Source: Desulfovibrio sp. (GTDB lineage Bacteria; Desulfobacterota; Desulfovibrionia; Desulfovibrionales; Desulfovibrionaceae). Taken from it: a DNA stretch of 64,000 bases. Below the pieces are notes generated by a model. The model made no database searches. It worked only from the letters and a program-made list of their open reading frames with translations, and had not been told where the DNA came from. Shown here piece by piece: positions 26,443 through 35,680 of the stretch (its first letter is position 1; each line of letters starts with the position of its first letter). The stretch spans positions 456,040-520,039 of the forward strand of contig NZ_WASP01000003.1 of NCBI RefSeq assembly GCF_009712225.1. The letters run 5' to 3'. The position numbers were made by a program, and so were the translations under genes.

Positions 26443-28926
26443 GTGGCCGGAAAATCACCCCAGCCCAAGGCTTCCGAAAAAGTTGGCAGCAACAACATGC
26501 GCAGGCTTGCACCTCCGCTTGCCTTTCTTGCTGCCCTGTGCCTGATGGTGGTGTGTTTTTACGATTCCGGCTACACATCGCTGCCCCCCACGGGCAAGCG
26601 TTATGATCTGGCAAAGGCCAGCATTGATACACTGCGACAGGATGAAAAGCGCTCCGGGCAACGTGAACCATGGGAGAATCTGGCGGCGGAATTCCGCGCC
26701 ATATACGATGCCGACCCCGGCTGGCCCAACCGCCCTGCCGCCTTGTTCCGTGCAGCAGAAAGCCTTGAGGAACTGGCCCGTCGCTCTTTTGCCAAAGCCG
26801 ACGCCAAGAAGGCCATTGAATGTTACGAGGCCGTTGCCCAGCGCCATGCAGACAGCCGCCTTGCCGACGACGCCCTGTTCCGTGCTGCCAAGCTGCGCGC
26901 CGCCTGGCTCAAGGACGACAAGGGCGCCCTGGCCCTGCTGGAACGCATAAAAACGCAATATCCCAAGGGCGACATGCTCCCCGAGGCACTGGCACTCGAA
27001 AAGACCCTTCAGGCTGCTGCCAACGGTCGCACTGCACCAGAAGCGCGCCAGGTTTCCAGCACTGACGGCAAGGAGCCCAAGGACGAGGCCGCCCCTGCCA
27101 AATCTGCCCCTACCGCTGCCAATGCACAGAACAGCACAGCAGATACAGCTGCCGCCCAGATTGCCAAGGCCAGCGCCCAGCAGCCACTGCCTCAGGCCGA
27201 TCTGCTGCCCCGCTACCGCGACGCCAAGGCCAAGATGGAAGCCCTGCGTACAGACAAGGTTCGCTCATGCTGGCGGCAACCGTGGGAAGAGCTCACGGCC
27301 GAATTTCTCCGAATCTATCTGAGCCGCAAAGACTGGGCCATCTCGCCCGGAGCATTGTACCGCGCAGCAACAAGTCAGGAGGCTCTCTCCGACTGTTCCC
27401 ACCTTTCGGATGAATACCGTCAGGCGCGTGACCTGTACCTCAAACTGGCGCAGGAATTCCCCAAGAGCGCTCTCGCGGACGACGCCCTGCTACGCGCCGC
27501 AACCATCGATGCCGACCATCTCAACCAGCAGGGGGTGGCTCTGGAATTGCTGGACGCCATCATGGCCTTGTATTCTGGCGGGGATAAAACCACAGAAGCC
27601 CAGGCACTGCGCAGCCGTCTTACAGGTGCGCCAGCTGCCACCCCAACTGCCAACGCAGGTGCCGCGCAGACCCCAGCAGACAAGACAGCTGCCCAACCAG
27701 TTGCCAAGCCTGTGGTGCAGGCTCTCTCATGGAATTCGCTGAGCAAGAACAGCGTGGAGATCGTGCTGGAGTTGAGCGCGCCAGCCCGCTACACCGCCAG
27801 GCTCAACGGTTCTGACTCAAAGGCAAAAAACAGGATAGGTCAGGCGTCTCTCCAGTTGGCGCTGGAAAATGCAACAGTTGAAAAAGATGTACGCAAGGGT
27901 GTGAACATACGCGGTAGCCTCTTCAAGGGCATGAGCGTCAGCAGCGGCAAGAGCGGCGAAACAGTGCTCAACTTCAATTTTCAGGATGCGCGCCGCTTTG
28001 ACACCCGCGTGGAATCAAACCCCTGCCGCATCATTGTGCGTGTTGCCAGTGGATCAACCCAGTTGCCTCCAGTCAGCAACAGCAAGGCCGGGTTTGCCGA
28101 AAACCAGTCCGACGACCAGAACCAGCAGTCTGTGGCCAGCAACGGCACTACACCTGCCGAGCCGCCTTCTCCCCGCCTCGTGCGCGACATGGCCCGCCAG
28201 CTGGGTCTGACAGTACGCACGGTATTCATCGATGCCGGACACGGTGGACGCGACCCCGGTACCAACCACAACAATGTGCTTGAGCGCGCCGTATCCCTTG
28301 ATGTGGCCCTCACCCTTGGCCGCCTGCTTGAGGCCAACGGGCTTGATGTGGTCTACAGCCGCACTGCCGACAAAAGCGTTTCGCTGCGCGACCGCACCGC
28401 CATGGCCAATGCCGCCGGTGCCGACCTGTTTGTTTCCATACACGTCAACGCCAACGACGACGCCTCGGTACAGGGCTTTGAAACATATTATCTCGACATT
28501 GCCAGCAACCCTGAAGCAGCTCGTCTGGCCACGCTTGAAAACGCCGATGGCGAGCACAGGCTCGGCGATATGCAAAAAATGCTGGCCGATGTCATGCTCA
28601 ACGCACGCGTGGATGAATCGCGCCACCTTGCACAGGATATACAGCGCCTTGCGCAGTTCCGCTTTAAGCGTCGGCAGTTCGAAACAAAAGACAACGGCAT
28701 CAAGTCTGCACCCTTTCTTGTGTTACTTGGCGCGCAGATGCCTGCCGTGCTGGTGGAAATTGGCTATTGCACCAACAGGGAAGAAGCGGCACGGCTGCTC
28801 ACACCCAAGTATCGCATGACCCTGGCCGAGGGGCTGGCCGAAGGCATCCTGGCCTACAAGGACAGGCTTCTCAAGCGCCGGACAGTCCAGAATTCCTTGA
28901 CGCAAGAAGGCGCTGGTGCTATGTGA
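26443..28926 (+). CDS. N-acetylmuramoyl-L-alanine amidase with duplicated TPR-like region and AMIN domain
   Basis: 827 residues from a GTG at 26443 with AAAAGGAAATACC before it. An N-terminal membrane anchor or uncleaved signal (about 22-40). Two related helical-repeat blocks (about 53-190 and 257-395) share LRQDEKRS..REPWENLAAEF / LRTDKVRS..RQPWEELTAEF, separated by an Ala/Thr-rich linker. AMIN domain at about 425-535. Amidase_3 catalytic domain at about 592-810, with zinc ligands His600 (DAGHGG), Glu614 (ERA), His667 (SIHVNA) and catalytic Glu772 (VEIGYCTN). It cuts the amide bond between MurNAc and the stem peptide during daughter-cell separation. The N-terminal repeat region is absent from E. 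coli AmiA/B/C. Confidence 0.92.
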   Translation: MAGKSPQPKASEKVGSNNMRRLAPPLAFLAALCLMVVCFYDSGYTSLPPTGKRYDLAKASIDTLRQDEKRSGQREPWENLAAEFRAIYDADPGWPNRPAALFRAAESLEELARRSFAKADAKKAIECYEAVAQRHADSRLADDALFRAAKLRAAWLKDDKGALALLERIKTQYPKGDMLPEALALEKTLQAAANGRTAPEARQVSSTDGKEPKDEAAPAKSAPTAANAQNSTADTAAAQIAKASAQQPLPQADLLPRYRDAKAKMEALRTDKVRSCWRQPWEELTAEFLRIYLSRKDWAISPGALYRAATSQEALSDCSHLSDEYRQARDLYLKLAQEFPKSALADDALLRAATIDADHLNQQGVALELLDAIMALYSGGDKTTEAQALRSRLTGAPAATPTANAGAAQTPADKTAAQPVAKPVVQALSWNSLSKNSVEIVLELSAPARYTARLNGSDSKAKNRIGQASLQLALENATVEKDVRKGVNIRGSLFKGMSVSSGKSGETVLNFNFQDARRFDTRVESNPCRIIVRVASGSTQLPPVSNSKAGFAENQSDDQNQQSVASNGTTPAEPPSPRLVRDMARQLGLTVRTVFIDAGHGGRDPGTNHNNVLERAVSLDVALTLGRLLEANGLDVVYSRTADKSVSLRDRTAMANAAGADLFVSIHVNANDDASVQGFETYYLDIASNPEAARLATLENADGEHRLGDMQKMLADVMLNARVDESRHLAQDIQRLAQFRFKRRQFETKDNGIKSAPFLVLLGAQMPAVLVEIGYCTNREEAARLLTPKYRMTLAEGLAEGILAYKDRLLKRRTVQNSLTQEGAGAM

Positions 28927-29126
28927 GGCAAGTAATTTCAACTACGTGTTTTTAGGCTGTATCATAGCAAATAACTGTTTATTCGCACTCCGCAGATAGT
29001 TATGGCTGTTTTGCAAAATGTAGTACATAGTTGCAGACAGCAGAGGCATCTTCTCTTACGGCGCGCGGGTCATCCCAGTTCCGCAAGGACGACATAACAA
29101 ATCAGCATTGGGGAAGGAGAACTTTC

Positions 29127-29672
29127 ATGCGCAAGGTTTTGATGACGGCTGTTGCGGTTGGCTTGTTGCTTGCCGGACAAGTCTATGCTGCTGACGGCGG
29201 CGCCGTGCCCGCAGCCAAGATCGGTGTTGTTGACATGCAGACCGTGGCGACGCAGAGCGTCCCCGCGCAGGCCGCCAAAACAACAATGGAAAACAAGTTC
29301 GGTTCTGAACGCAACGAACTTGAAAAGCAGGGCGAAGCGCTGAAGAAAAAGGCCGAAGCTCTGAAGAACCCCAAGGCCAGCGAAGAAAAGAAGCTGGACT
29401 TCATCCGTTCCAAGCAGGATCTGGACCAGAAAACCCGCAATTTCCTGCGCAAGGTTGAACAGGAAGAAGTGAAGCTTCGCCAAGACATGGTTACCCTTGT
29501 CTTCAGCGCCACCTACGAAGTCGCCCGCGCCAAGGGCTTCAACTTTGTTGTGGACGTCACCGCCGGTGGCGTGCTGTACGCCGACCAGTCCATGGACCTG
29601 ACCCAGGACGTGCTGGCCGAAGTGAACAAGATCTACAAAGAAAAAGCCAATGAAAAGGGCGGCAAAAAATAA
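29127..29672 (+). CDS. skp: OmpH/Skp family periplasmic chaperone
   Basis: 181 residues from the ATG at 29127, preceded by GGGAAGGAG. Signal peptide 1-22 (QVYAA). The mature protein starts IGVVDMQTV, the edge strand of the Skp body, and continues into a long Lys/Glu-rich helical hairpin (about 55-130) that forms the tentacles. It then returns to the body with FNFVVDVTAGGVLYAD. It holds unfolded outer-membrane proteins for BamA, encoded two genes upstream. Slightly longer than E. coli Skp (161). Terminated at 29695, so fabZ has its own promoter or depends on read-through. Confidence 0.92.
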   Translation: MRKVLMTAVAVGLLLAGQVYAADGGAVPAAKIGVVDMQTVATQSVPAQAAKTTMENKFGSERNELEKQGEALKKKAEALKNPKASEEKKLDFIRSKQDLDQKTRNFLRKVEQEEVKLRQDMVTLVFSATYEVARAKGFNFVVDVTAGGVLYADQSMDLTQDVLAEVNKIYKEKANEKGGKK

Positions 29673-29694
29673 CGCCCTCTGCCGGTAAATTCTC

Positions 29695-29733
29695 AGGCCT
29701 CTCAACCCGGAAGGGCCGAGAGGCCTTTTTTTT
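29695..29733 (+). terminator. Intrinsic terminator after ompH
   Basis: AGGCCTCTC pairs with GAGAGGCCT, followed by eight T. Confidence 0.9.
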
Positions 29734-29775
29734 ATACCGCGTGCGCGGTCAAGCACACCATATTCAGGAGACCTC

Positions 29776-30243
29776 ATGCAGGAGACTACCCCCCAAACCG
29801 TGAGCATGGACATACAGCGCATATTGCACCTGCTGCCCCACCGCTATCCTTTTTTGCTGGTGGACAGAGTGGTGGAATGCGTACCGGGCTCACACATCCG
29901 CGCCTATAAAAATATTACCTTCAATGAGCCTTTCTTTCAGGGGCACTTTCCCGGTGCGCCCATCATGCCCGGCGTGCTCATTCTTGAGGCTCTGGCCCAG
30001 ACGGGTGGCCTGCTGGCCGTTTCTGGCATGGAGAGCCTTGACGACAAGCTTTTTCTCTTCACGGGTCTTGACGGCGTCAAATTCCGCAAGCAGGTAGTTC
30101 CCGGCGACAGGCTTGACCTTGAATGCAGCAACCTGCGCATGAAGCTCAAGCTCTGCAAGATGGAAGCCCGTGCCTTTGTAGACGGCAAGCTGGCCGCAGA
30201 AGCCGTGATTACCGCGGCTATAGGCGACAGGCCCAAGGGCTAG
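29776..30243 (+). CDS. fabZ: 3-hydroxyacyl-ACP dehydratase
   Basis: 155 residues. Hot-dog fold. N-terminal HLLPHRYPFLLVDRV and the catalytic region FFQGHFPGAPIMPGVLILEALAQ give His57 and Glu71 as the catalytic pair. It dehydrates beta-hydroxyacyl-ACP in fatty-acid elongation and balances membrane and lipid A acyl supply. In many Gram-negatives it is flanked by lpxD and lpxA; here neither is adjacent. CAGGAGACCTC precedes the ATG. It ends just before a long hairpin at 30267. Confidence 0.95.
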   Translation: MQETTPQTVSMDIQRILHLLPHRYPFLLVDRVVECVPGSHIRAYKNITFNEPFFQGHFPGAPIMPGVLILEALAQTGGLLAVSGMESLDDKLFLFTGLDGVKFRKQVVPGDRLDLECSNLRMKLKLCKMEARAFVDGKLAAEAVITAAIGDRPKG

Positions 30244-30266
30244 CGCATCAGCCAGACGACAACACC

Positions 30267-30306
30267 GCACAAGGGGAGGGGATTTTTCAATTCCCTCCCC
30301 TTGTGC
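30267..30306. repeat. 14-bp perfect hairpin after fabZ
   Basis: GCACAAGGGGAGGG and CCCTCCCCTTGTGC, loop 12 nt, in the space between convergent fabZ and glycosyltransferase genes. No T-run follows; may still stop transcription. Confidence 0.6.
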
Positions 30307-30369
30307 GACAAAATATGCAGTATGGAGTTTGGCTGCGGGCTGTGACTTCGCAATCACCTTCTTATCCGG

Positions 30370-31512
30370 CTACAATGCAGCAAGACTCCGCAAGGCGTCT
30401 TCCACATCTTCCACTGGCAGTGAGTCAAGACAGAGCTTGTGTGGCAAAGGGTATTCAAAGCCCAGATTCAGATAGGCATACGGCCCCTTGTGCGGCAGCA
30501 GAGAACGTACGTGCCTGCCCACAGGTCCCCAGCGCAGGGGGTTGGTGGGGCCGTGCAGGCCCACCGTGGGCGCGCCCGCTATGGCCGCAAGATGCATGGT
30601 ACCCGTATTTACCGAAACCACAGCGGTCGCACGGTTGAACAGCCAGGCAAGGCCAGGGAGCGAAATTCTGCCCGCAAGCGATATGGCGGGGCACTGCGGA
30701 TAAGCCCGCAAAAAGGCGTCATTGCGCGGGGCATCGGCGGGTGCGCCGGTCAGGTACACCTCACAGCCCTTTTCGCTCAGGGTGCGGGCAAGAGCATCCC
30801 AATGATCCGCGGGCCATTCCTTGAGCCAGGCATTGGCGCCCGAGGGCCACATGTGCAAAAACACCCTGCGGGGCAGCGCGTCGCCCACATCGCCGGTGGG
30901 TTCAAGCCTTGCGCACAGTTCTGCGGGCAGGTCGTCGGGTGGCGATTGCGGCAACAAAATGCCTGGCACACCAAGCAAGCCCGGATACAGAACCCGCCCC
31001 AGTTCCAGAAAATTTTCCACCTCATGCCGGTCGTTGCGGTGCTTCACCGCAAAGGAATACCCAAAAGCGCGGTGCTGACCATCCGTATCAAAGCCCACAG
31101 TTGTACGCGCATTGGAGAGGTTGCACAGCAGTGCTCCAAGGCGCGCCCACTGGGTGCTGTCAATCAGCACATCCAGCTTTTGCTCGCGCAGCCACGCCGC
31201 CATGGCGGCAACCTCGGTCACCCCAAATGACGCGCAGTTGTCAATACCGGGAATCAGACTGACAGTTGCGGCATTGGCGCGCGACGTGAGCAATACAAAG
31301 TGCGCGTGGGGCAGGTGCTCGCGCAGGGCCGCAACAAGCGCAGAAAGCAGCAAAAGATCACCAATGGCCCCCAGGCAGATAAACCCCACCCGCTGGGGGT
31401 CGGCAACCGGCTTGCTCCCCTTGCCCACACGCAGCACAGAGCTGCAGGCCGCCAGAGGGATACCGACGAAACGGTCCAGCAGGCGGTTGAAACTGTTACC
31501 CCTTTCGCCCAT
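30370..31512 (-). CDS. Glycosyltransferase family 9 (heptosyltransferase-like)
   Basis: 380 residues from the ATG at 31512; the A of the ATG is also the last base of the upstream TGA (TGATG), so the pair is translationally coupled. The N-terminal half starts after about 40 residues with RVGFICLGAIGDLLLLSALVAAL, the GT9 entry loop. The C-terminal half has LHMWPSGANAWLKEWP (nucleotide-sugar binding) and VSVNTGTMHLAAIAGAPTVGLHGPTNP, the GT9 signature. Such enzymes add heptose or other sugars to LPS core on the cytoplasmic face. Its acceptor is unknown. Paired with a WbaP-type initiating transferase. Confidence 0.88.
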   Translation of the reverse strand: MGERGNSFNRLLDRFVGIPLAACSSVLRVGKGSKPVADPQRVGFICLGAIGDLLLLSALVAALREHLPHAHFVLLTSRANAATVSLIPGIDNCASFGVTEVAAMAAWLREQKLDVLIDSTQWARLGALLCNLSNARTTVGFDTDGQHRAFGYSFAVKHRNDRHEVENFLELGRVLYPGLLGVPGILLPQSPPDDLPAELCARLEPTGDVGDALPRRVFLHMWPSGANAWLKEWPADHWDALARTLSEKGCEVYLTGAPADAPRNDAFLRAYPQCPAISLAGRISLPGLAWLFNRATAVVSVNTGTMHLAAIAGAPTVGLHGPTNPLRWGPVGRHVRSLLPHKGPYAYLNLGFEYPLPHKLCLDSLPVEDVEDALRSLAAL

Positions 31513-32912
31513 CAGTACGCTCCGTACCCCGTTATGACCACGGGAATCGTCTTGGCAAGAATCCACAGATCCATCCAGACAGACCAGTTGTTGATATAAT
31601 AGTGGTCGAAAGCCACACGTTCGGCATAGGAGGTATTGTTGCGGCCAGAAATCTGCCACAGCCCCGTTATACCCGGACGGACCAGGCAGTATTCTTCGTA
31701 AACCGGACCATATTTTTCAACTTCCATGGCCACAATGGGGCGCGGCCCCACCAGGCTCATGTCGCCGATAACCACGTTGAGCAGCTGCGGCAGCTCATCC
31801 AGGCTCACCTTGCGCAAAAAACGCCCCACGCGGGTAACGCGCGGGTCATTCTTGAGTTTGTGGTCTTCGTCCCACTCAGCCCGCAATTCCGGGTCGCGCT
31901 CAAGAACCTTCTTGAGCACCTCGTCGGCATTTTGCACCATGGTGCGAAACTTGAAAATCCGGATTTCGCGCCCCCCACGGCCAATACGCCGCTGGCGGTA
32001 AAAAACCGGCCCCCGGCTGTCCAGGCGAATGGCCAGCGCCAGAATCAGCCCCAGAGGCAGCAGTACCACACCACCCATGGCGCAAAGCAGCACGTCCATG
32101 AAGCGCTTTACCCGCAGGCGACGCCTGTCACGCAGGTTCTGGCGCACCTGTAGCCCCACAGTCGCACCCAGGTCTCGCGGTGTCAGCCAATGGGCTCGAA
32201 AGCCATCGTTAAACGAAGGCACAATAAGAATGCGCTCAAAGAACCTGCTTGCTTCCGTAATATAATCAAGGTGTTGACCTTGATCTGCTTTTTGCAGGAT
32301 CATGGCCATGGCCTTGGGGTTTGCTTGCGAGGTCTGGGCAAAGAGCTTGCGCACTGCCTCGGCATCGGTAGGCAAAGCAAACATGGAGACCGGGCGCAAG
32401 CCGCGTTCTGGCCTGCGTTTGAGATATCGCCAGAAATCGCGCCCGGCGTTGCCGCTGTCAAAAATGATCAGGGGCCGCCCCCACCAGCGCTGGCGCACAA
32501 AGAGGCGACGGCACAGGCTGCGCGTTATGGGTAGCACAAAAACAGTGGCCAGCCAGCTGCCTGCAATGACAATGCGCGAGTAGGCATCGCCCGTTTTTGA
32601 AAGAAACAGCACGGCCAGAATAATGCCGTACATGAGGCTGGTGAGCTGAAACAGGGCCTTGAGTTCACGGTGCGGGGGCAGGCTTATGGTCTGGTAAAGC
32701 CCCAGGCCAGCCGCCATTACTGGCCCCATGAGCAGCAGGGGCAGTGCCCAGTGGTACAGGTTTGACTCCACATTGCCAAATGCGGCACGCACCAGAAAAA
32801 CCGCAATGGCCGTTCCAAGAATGGCCATGAGGTCAAAAAGACAGAGCATCGATTTTTGCGGGGAAAGGCCGCAAGCCAAAAGCGCCCTGACCCAGAAGGG
32901 ATATTGTTTCAT
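31512..32912 (-). CDS. wbaP: Undecaprenyl-phosphate sugar phosphotransferase, WbaP type
   Basis: 466 residues from the ATG at 32912; an in-frame GTG at 32942 is possible, and neither has a good Shine-Dalgarno. Four N-terminal membrane helices (about 25-150), a soluble middle region, a fifth hydrophobic segment (about 280-305), then the bacterial sugar transferase domain: [32 protein letters not shown] and [11 protein letters not shown]. It transfers a sugar phosphate (galactose-1-P in Salmonella WbaP) to undecaprenyl phosphate to begin O-antigen or exopolysaccharide repeat synthesis. Followed by a coupled GT9 gene; no other polysaccharide genes are in view. Confidence 0.9.
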   Translation of the reverse strand: MKQYPFWVRALLACGLSPQKSMLCLFDLMAILGTAIAVFLVRAAFGNVESNLYHWALPLLLMGPVMAAGLGLYQTISLPPHRELKALFQLTSLMYGIILAVLFLSKTGDAYSRIVIAGSWLATVFVLPITRSLCRRLFVRQRWWGRPLIIFDSGNAGRDFWRYLKRRPERGLRPVSMFALPTDAEAVRKLFAQTSQANPKAMAMILQKADQGQHLDYITEASRFFERILIVPSFNDGFRAHWLTPRDLGATVGLQVRQNLRDRRRLRVKRFMDVLLCAMGGVVLLPLGLILALAIRLDSRGPVFYRQRRIGRGGREIRIFKFRTMVQNADEVLKKVLERDPELRAEWDEDHKLKNDPRVTRVGRFLRKVSLDELPQLLNVVIGDMSLVGPRPIVAMEVEKYGPVYEEYCLVRPGITGLWQISGRNNTSYAERVAFDHYYINNWSVWMDLWILAKTIPVVITGYGAY

Positions 32913-33398
32913 GCTAAGAGGCGCTGTGCCGATGGCCGGCACTACGTTTGAACGCGGCAGGCCGCGCTGTTGTGAAAGGGCTCAGACTCAAACGTCATAA
33001 TGTTATGCTCTTTCTCCACAAAGCACAAGAATTCCACAAGGGACATGGCTATTACGACCAGCGGCCACATCGCCCTCGCCAGCCGCATTTCCCGGCCACA
33101 CTTGCCCACACAGGGGCACTGTCGCAAAGGAGCATCCGCCACCGGCCCGTCACCCGCATTACCATTCCCCTGGCCGCAATGTGCGCTGACAAAACCAGAC
33201 GCTGCTGTGCACGCCCCACGCGGGCTCAGCGCCCTGCGCCCTTGCGTAGCAATCTTCCTTCTGTTACAGAAAGACTTTGTTTTTAGTGGCCGCGCGGTGT
33301 CGGCCTCTGGCCCACCGTGCAAGGATGCGCAACAGTCGCCCCTCGGGCGATTGCGTGGTCGCATGTCCGTCCTGTCTTTTCCGAAGGGGAAATTGAAC
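32913..33398. promoter_or_regulatory. Divergent intergenic region upstream of amino-acid ABC operon
   Basis: About 486 nt between divergent wbaP and the ABC operon. Open in one frame into the binding-protein gene, but with no family similarity and with the signal peptide starting only at 33399. A short stem AGTCGCCC-CTC-GGGCGATT lies at about 33335-33353, 50-60 nt before the start. I see no named riboswitch or RNA gene; it probably holds promoters for both units. Confidence 0.45.
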
Positions 33399-34142
33399 AT
33401 GAAGAAGCTTTTCGTCTGCGCCCTGCTGGCCACCGTGCTGGCTGCCGTACCCGCATTTGCCAAAAAAGCCTATGTTAACGGCATCGACCCCGACTATCCT
33501 CCCTTCGCCTATGTTGACGAAAAGACCGGCCAGCCTGCCGGTTTTGACGTTGATTCCATGAACTGGATAGCCAAAACCATGGGATTTGAAATTGTTCACA
33601 AGCCCATGGCGTGGGACGGCATCATTCCCGCCCTGCTTGCCAAGCAGATCGACATGGTTGACTCTGGCATGAGCATCACCGCCGAGCGCGCCAAGGTTGT
33701 GCAGTTCTCCAACCCATACTGGACCGTCTCGCGCGTGTTTGTTGTGCCTGCCGACTCCAAGCTGACCCCCGCCGACATTCTGAGCAAGAAGATCCAGCTC
33801 GGCGTGCAGCGCGGCACCTCTGAAGCCAACGACATCAAGAAAGAGCAGGAAGAAAAGAAGTATCCCTTCGAACTGCGCTTTTACGAATCCTCGCCCCTGG
33901 CCGTCACCGACCTGCTGAATGGCCGCATTCAGGCTGCCCTGATGGACGAACTGCCTGCCAACAACGCCATCGAAAACGGCCGCGCCGTCAAGAAGGCCGG
34001 CACGCACGGCGAACCCGACCAGTTTGGCGTTGCCATGCGCAAAGAAGACAAGGAACTGCAGAAGCTGGTGAACGAAGGCTATAAGAAGCTTATGGCCGAT
34101 CCTTACTGGAAAGAACTGCAGCAGAAATACCTCAGCAAATAA
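33399..34142 (+). CDS. Polar amino-acid ABC transporter, periplasmic binding protein
   Basis: 247 residues. Signal peptide 1-21 (AVPAFA). The mature protein begins KKAYVNGIDPDYPPFAYVDE and contains GFDVDSMNWIAKTMGF and MVDSGMSITAERAKVVQFSNPYW, the family 3 solute-binding signature. GAAGGGGAAATTGAAC precedes the ATG. First gene of the 33.4-36.3 kb operon. Cargo is a polar amino acid or similar cation or anion; it cannot be named from sequence. A 12-bp hairpin follows the gene, consistent with higher expression of the binding protein than of the permeases. Confidence 0.93.
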   Translation: MKKLFVCALLATVLAAVPAFAKKAYVNGIDPDYPPFAYVDEKTGQPAGFDVDSMNWIAKTMGFEIVHKPMAWDGIIPALLAKQIDMVDSGMSITAERAKVVQFSNPYWTVSRVFVVPADSKLTPADILSKKIQLGVQRGTSEANDIKKEQEEKKYPFELRFYESSPLAVTDLLNGRIQAALMDELPANNAIENGRAVKKAGTHGEPDQFGVAMRKEDKELQKLVNEGYKKLMADPYWKELQQKYLSK

Positions 34143-34166
34143 CGGACGCGCACGCGCCCACACGTC

Positions 34167-34203
34167 AAGCGCGAACCGCCTGCTAACCGGACGGTTCGCG
34201 CTT
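34167..34203 (+). repeat. Intra-operon hairpin after binding-protein gene
   Basis: AAGCGCGAACCG (34167-34178) and CGGTTCGCGCTT (34192-34203), 13-nt loop, no T-run. Likely stabilises the 3' end of the binding-protein message or partly attenuates the permease genes. Confidence 0.7.
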
Positions 34204-34226
34204 GCGCGGAAAAGGCCTTTCCATTC

Positions 34227-34919
34227 ATGAATTCTCTGCTTGTGGTATACAACGCCCTGCCCTCCATTCTGTCCGGCAGTCTGGTTACGGTGGGTAATGT
34301 CACCCTGTCGCTTACCATGGGGCTGCTGCTGGGTGTGCCTATGGCCGTGGCCCAGGTTTACGGTGGGCCGTGGCTGCGGCGTCTTGTGGCGTTGTATGTG
34401 TGGTTTTTCCGGGGCGTGCCCATCTTGGTACTGCTTTTTCTTTGCTACGGGCTTTTTATCAGCCTTGGTATCACCCTGGACCCGTTTTTTATCTGCTGCA
34501 TCGTTCTTGGCAGCACCAGCACGGCCTACCAGTCGCAAATTTTCAGGGGCGCTATCGAAAGCCTGCCCCGTGGGCAGCTCAATGCCGCGCGCGCCCTTGG
34601 CATGCGCGAAAGCACCGGCATCTGCTCCATCATTCTGCCGCAGGCATTGCGGCTTTCCATCCCTGGCTGGGCCAACGAATTTTCCATTCTGCTTAAAGAT
34701 TCGGCCATCTGCTTTGTGCTTGGCACGCAGGACATCATGGCCCGCACTTCGTTTGTGGCGGCCAGAACCCACGAGCATCTGGCCCTGTACGCCACGGCGG
34801 GCGTGCTGTATTTTGTGCTGACGCTGGCAGTGCTCAAACTGTTGCGTTGCCTGGAACAAAAAGTCCATGTGCCCGGCTATTCCTCTGGAATCGGCATGGA
34901 AGGCATGGGTATGGGATAA
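34227..34919 (+). CDS. Polar amino-acid ABC transporter permease (HisM/GlnP family)
   Basis: 230 residues, five membrane helices. The cytoplasmic EAA loop reads IESLPRGQLNAARALGM followed by IILPQALRLSIPGWANEF, the contact site for the ATPase. The first helices have FFRGVPILVLLFL, typical of the polar amino-acid permease family. The tail ends with an unusual Gly/Met-rich GIGMEGMGMG. It forms a heterodimer with the permease encoded at 35681. The ATPase gene follows after 2 nt. Confidence 0.92.
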   Translation: MNSLLVVYNALPSILSGSLVTVGNVTLSLTMGLLLGVPMAVAQVYGGPWLRRLVALYVWFFRGVPILVLLFLCYGLFISLGITLDPFFICCIVLGSTSTAYQSQIFRGAIESLPRGQLNAARALGMRESTGICSIILPQALRLSIPGWANEFSILLKDSAICFVLGTQDIMARTSFVAARTHEHLALYATAGVLYFVLTLAVLKLLRCLEQKVHVPGYSSGIGMEGMGMG

Positions 34920-34921
34920 GC

Positions 34922-35680
34922 ATGAGCGTTGACCAACAAGCGGTATTGCAGGTTAAGGGCATTTCCAAGATGCTGGGCGGCAAGCCCATTCTGGACAATT
35001 GCAGCCTTACGGTTAACCGGGGAGAACTGAAGGTTCTCATCGGGCCTTCTGGTGCGGGCAAGAGCACCCTGCTCCAGAGCATCAACTGCCTTATCCCTCC
35101 GGATTCTGGCGAAATATATCTCGAAGGCCAGCTGCTCAACCGGGCCGACAAGGCAGCCCTGTGCGCTTTTCGCGCGCAGGTGGGCATGATCTTTCAGGAT
35201 TTCAACCTGTTCGATCACCTCACCGCCGAAGAAAACGTGGCCATTGCCCTGCGCAAGGTGCGCGGCATGTCTGCCACCGATGCCCGCAAGCGCGCACAGG
35301 AAGAACTGGCCCGCGTTGGCCTCGCCCGCCGCGCCACACTCTACCCGGCTCAGCTTTCTGGCGGCCAGAAGCAGCGCGTGGCCATGGCCCGCGCCCTTGC
35401 CATGGACCCCAAGGTCATTCTGCTCGACGAACCCACCTCGGCCCTCGACCCCGAGCTTGTGGGCGAAGTGCTTGCCGTTATTCGCGATCTTGCCAGTGGC
35501 GGTATGACCATGGTTATGGCCACGCACCAGATGGATTTTGCCCGAGCCCTCGCTACCGAGATTGTTTTCATGGAGCACGGCAAGCTTATCGAGCAGGGCT
35601 CGCCCGCTGATCTGCTGGCCGAGGGGTCCAACACCCGCACCCGCGACTTCTGTCAGCGCCTGCTGGAGATGGGGGCCTAA
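34922..35680 (+). CDS. Polar amino-acid ABC transporter ATPase (GlnQ family)
   Basis: 252 residues. Walker A GPSGAGKST (41-49), Q-loop MIFQDFNLFDHLTAEENVA, signature LSGGQKQRVAMARALAM, Walker B VILLDEPTSALDPE, H-loop VMATHQMDFA. The last Walker segments are diagnostic for the polar amino-acid importer class. It sits between two permease genes, unlike the more usual permease-permease-ATPase order; its stop codon is directly followed by the next start (TAAGTG). Confidence 0.94.
   Translation: MSVDQQAVLQVKGISKMLGGKPILDNCSLTVNRGELKVLIGPSGAGKSTLLQSINCLIPPDSGEIYLEGQLLNRADKAALCAFRAQVGMIFQDFNLFDHLTAEENVAIALRKVRGMSATDARKRAQEELARVGLARRATLYPAQLSGGQKQRVAMARALAMDPKVILLDEPTSALDPELVGEVLAVIRDLASGGMTMVMATHQMDFARALATEIVFMEHGKLIEQGSPADLLAEGSNTRTRDFCQRLLEMGA

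Noticed and set aside
33000..33398. Upstream extension of the binding-protein frame
   Set aside because: The open frame would put about 130 unrelated residues ahead of a perfect signal peptide and good ribosome site at 33399.
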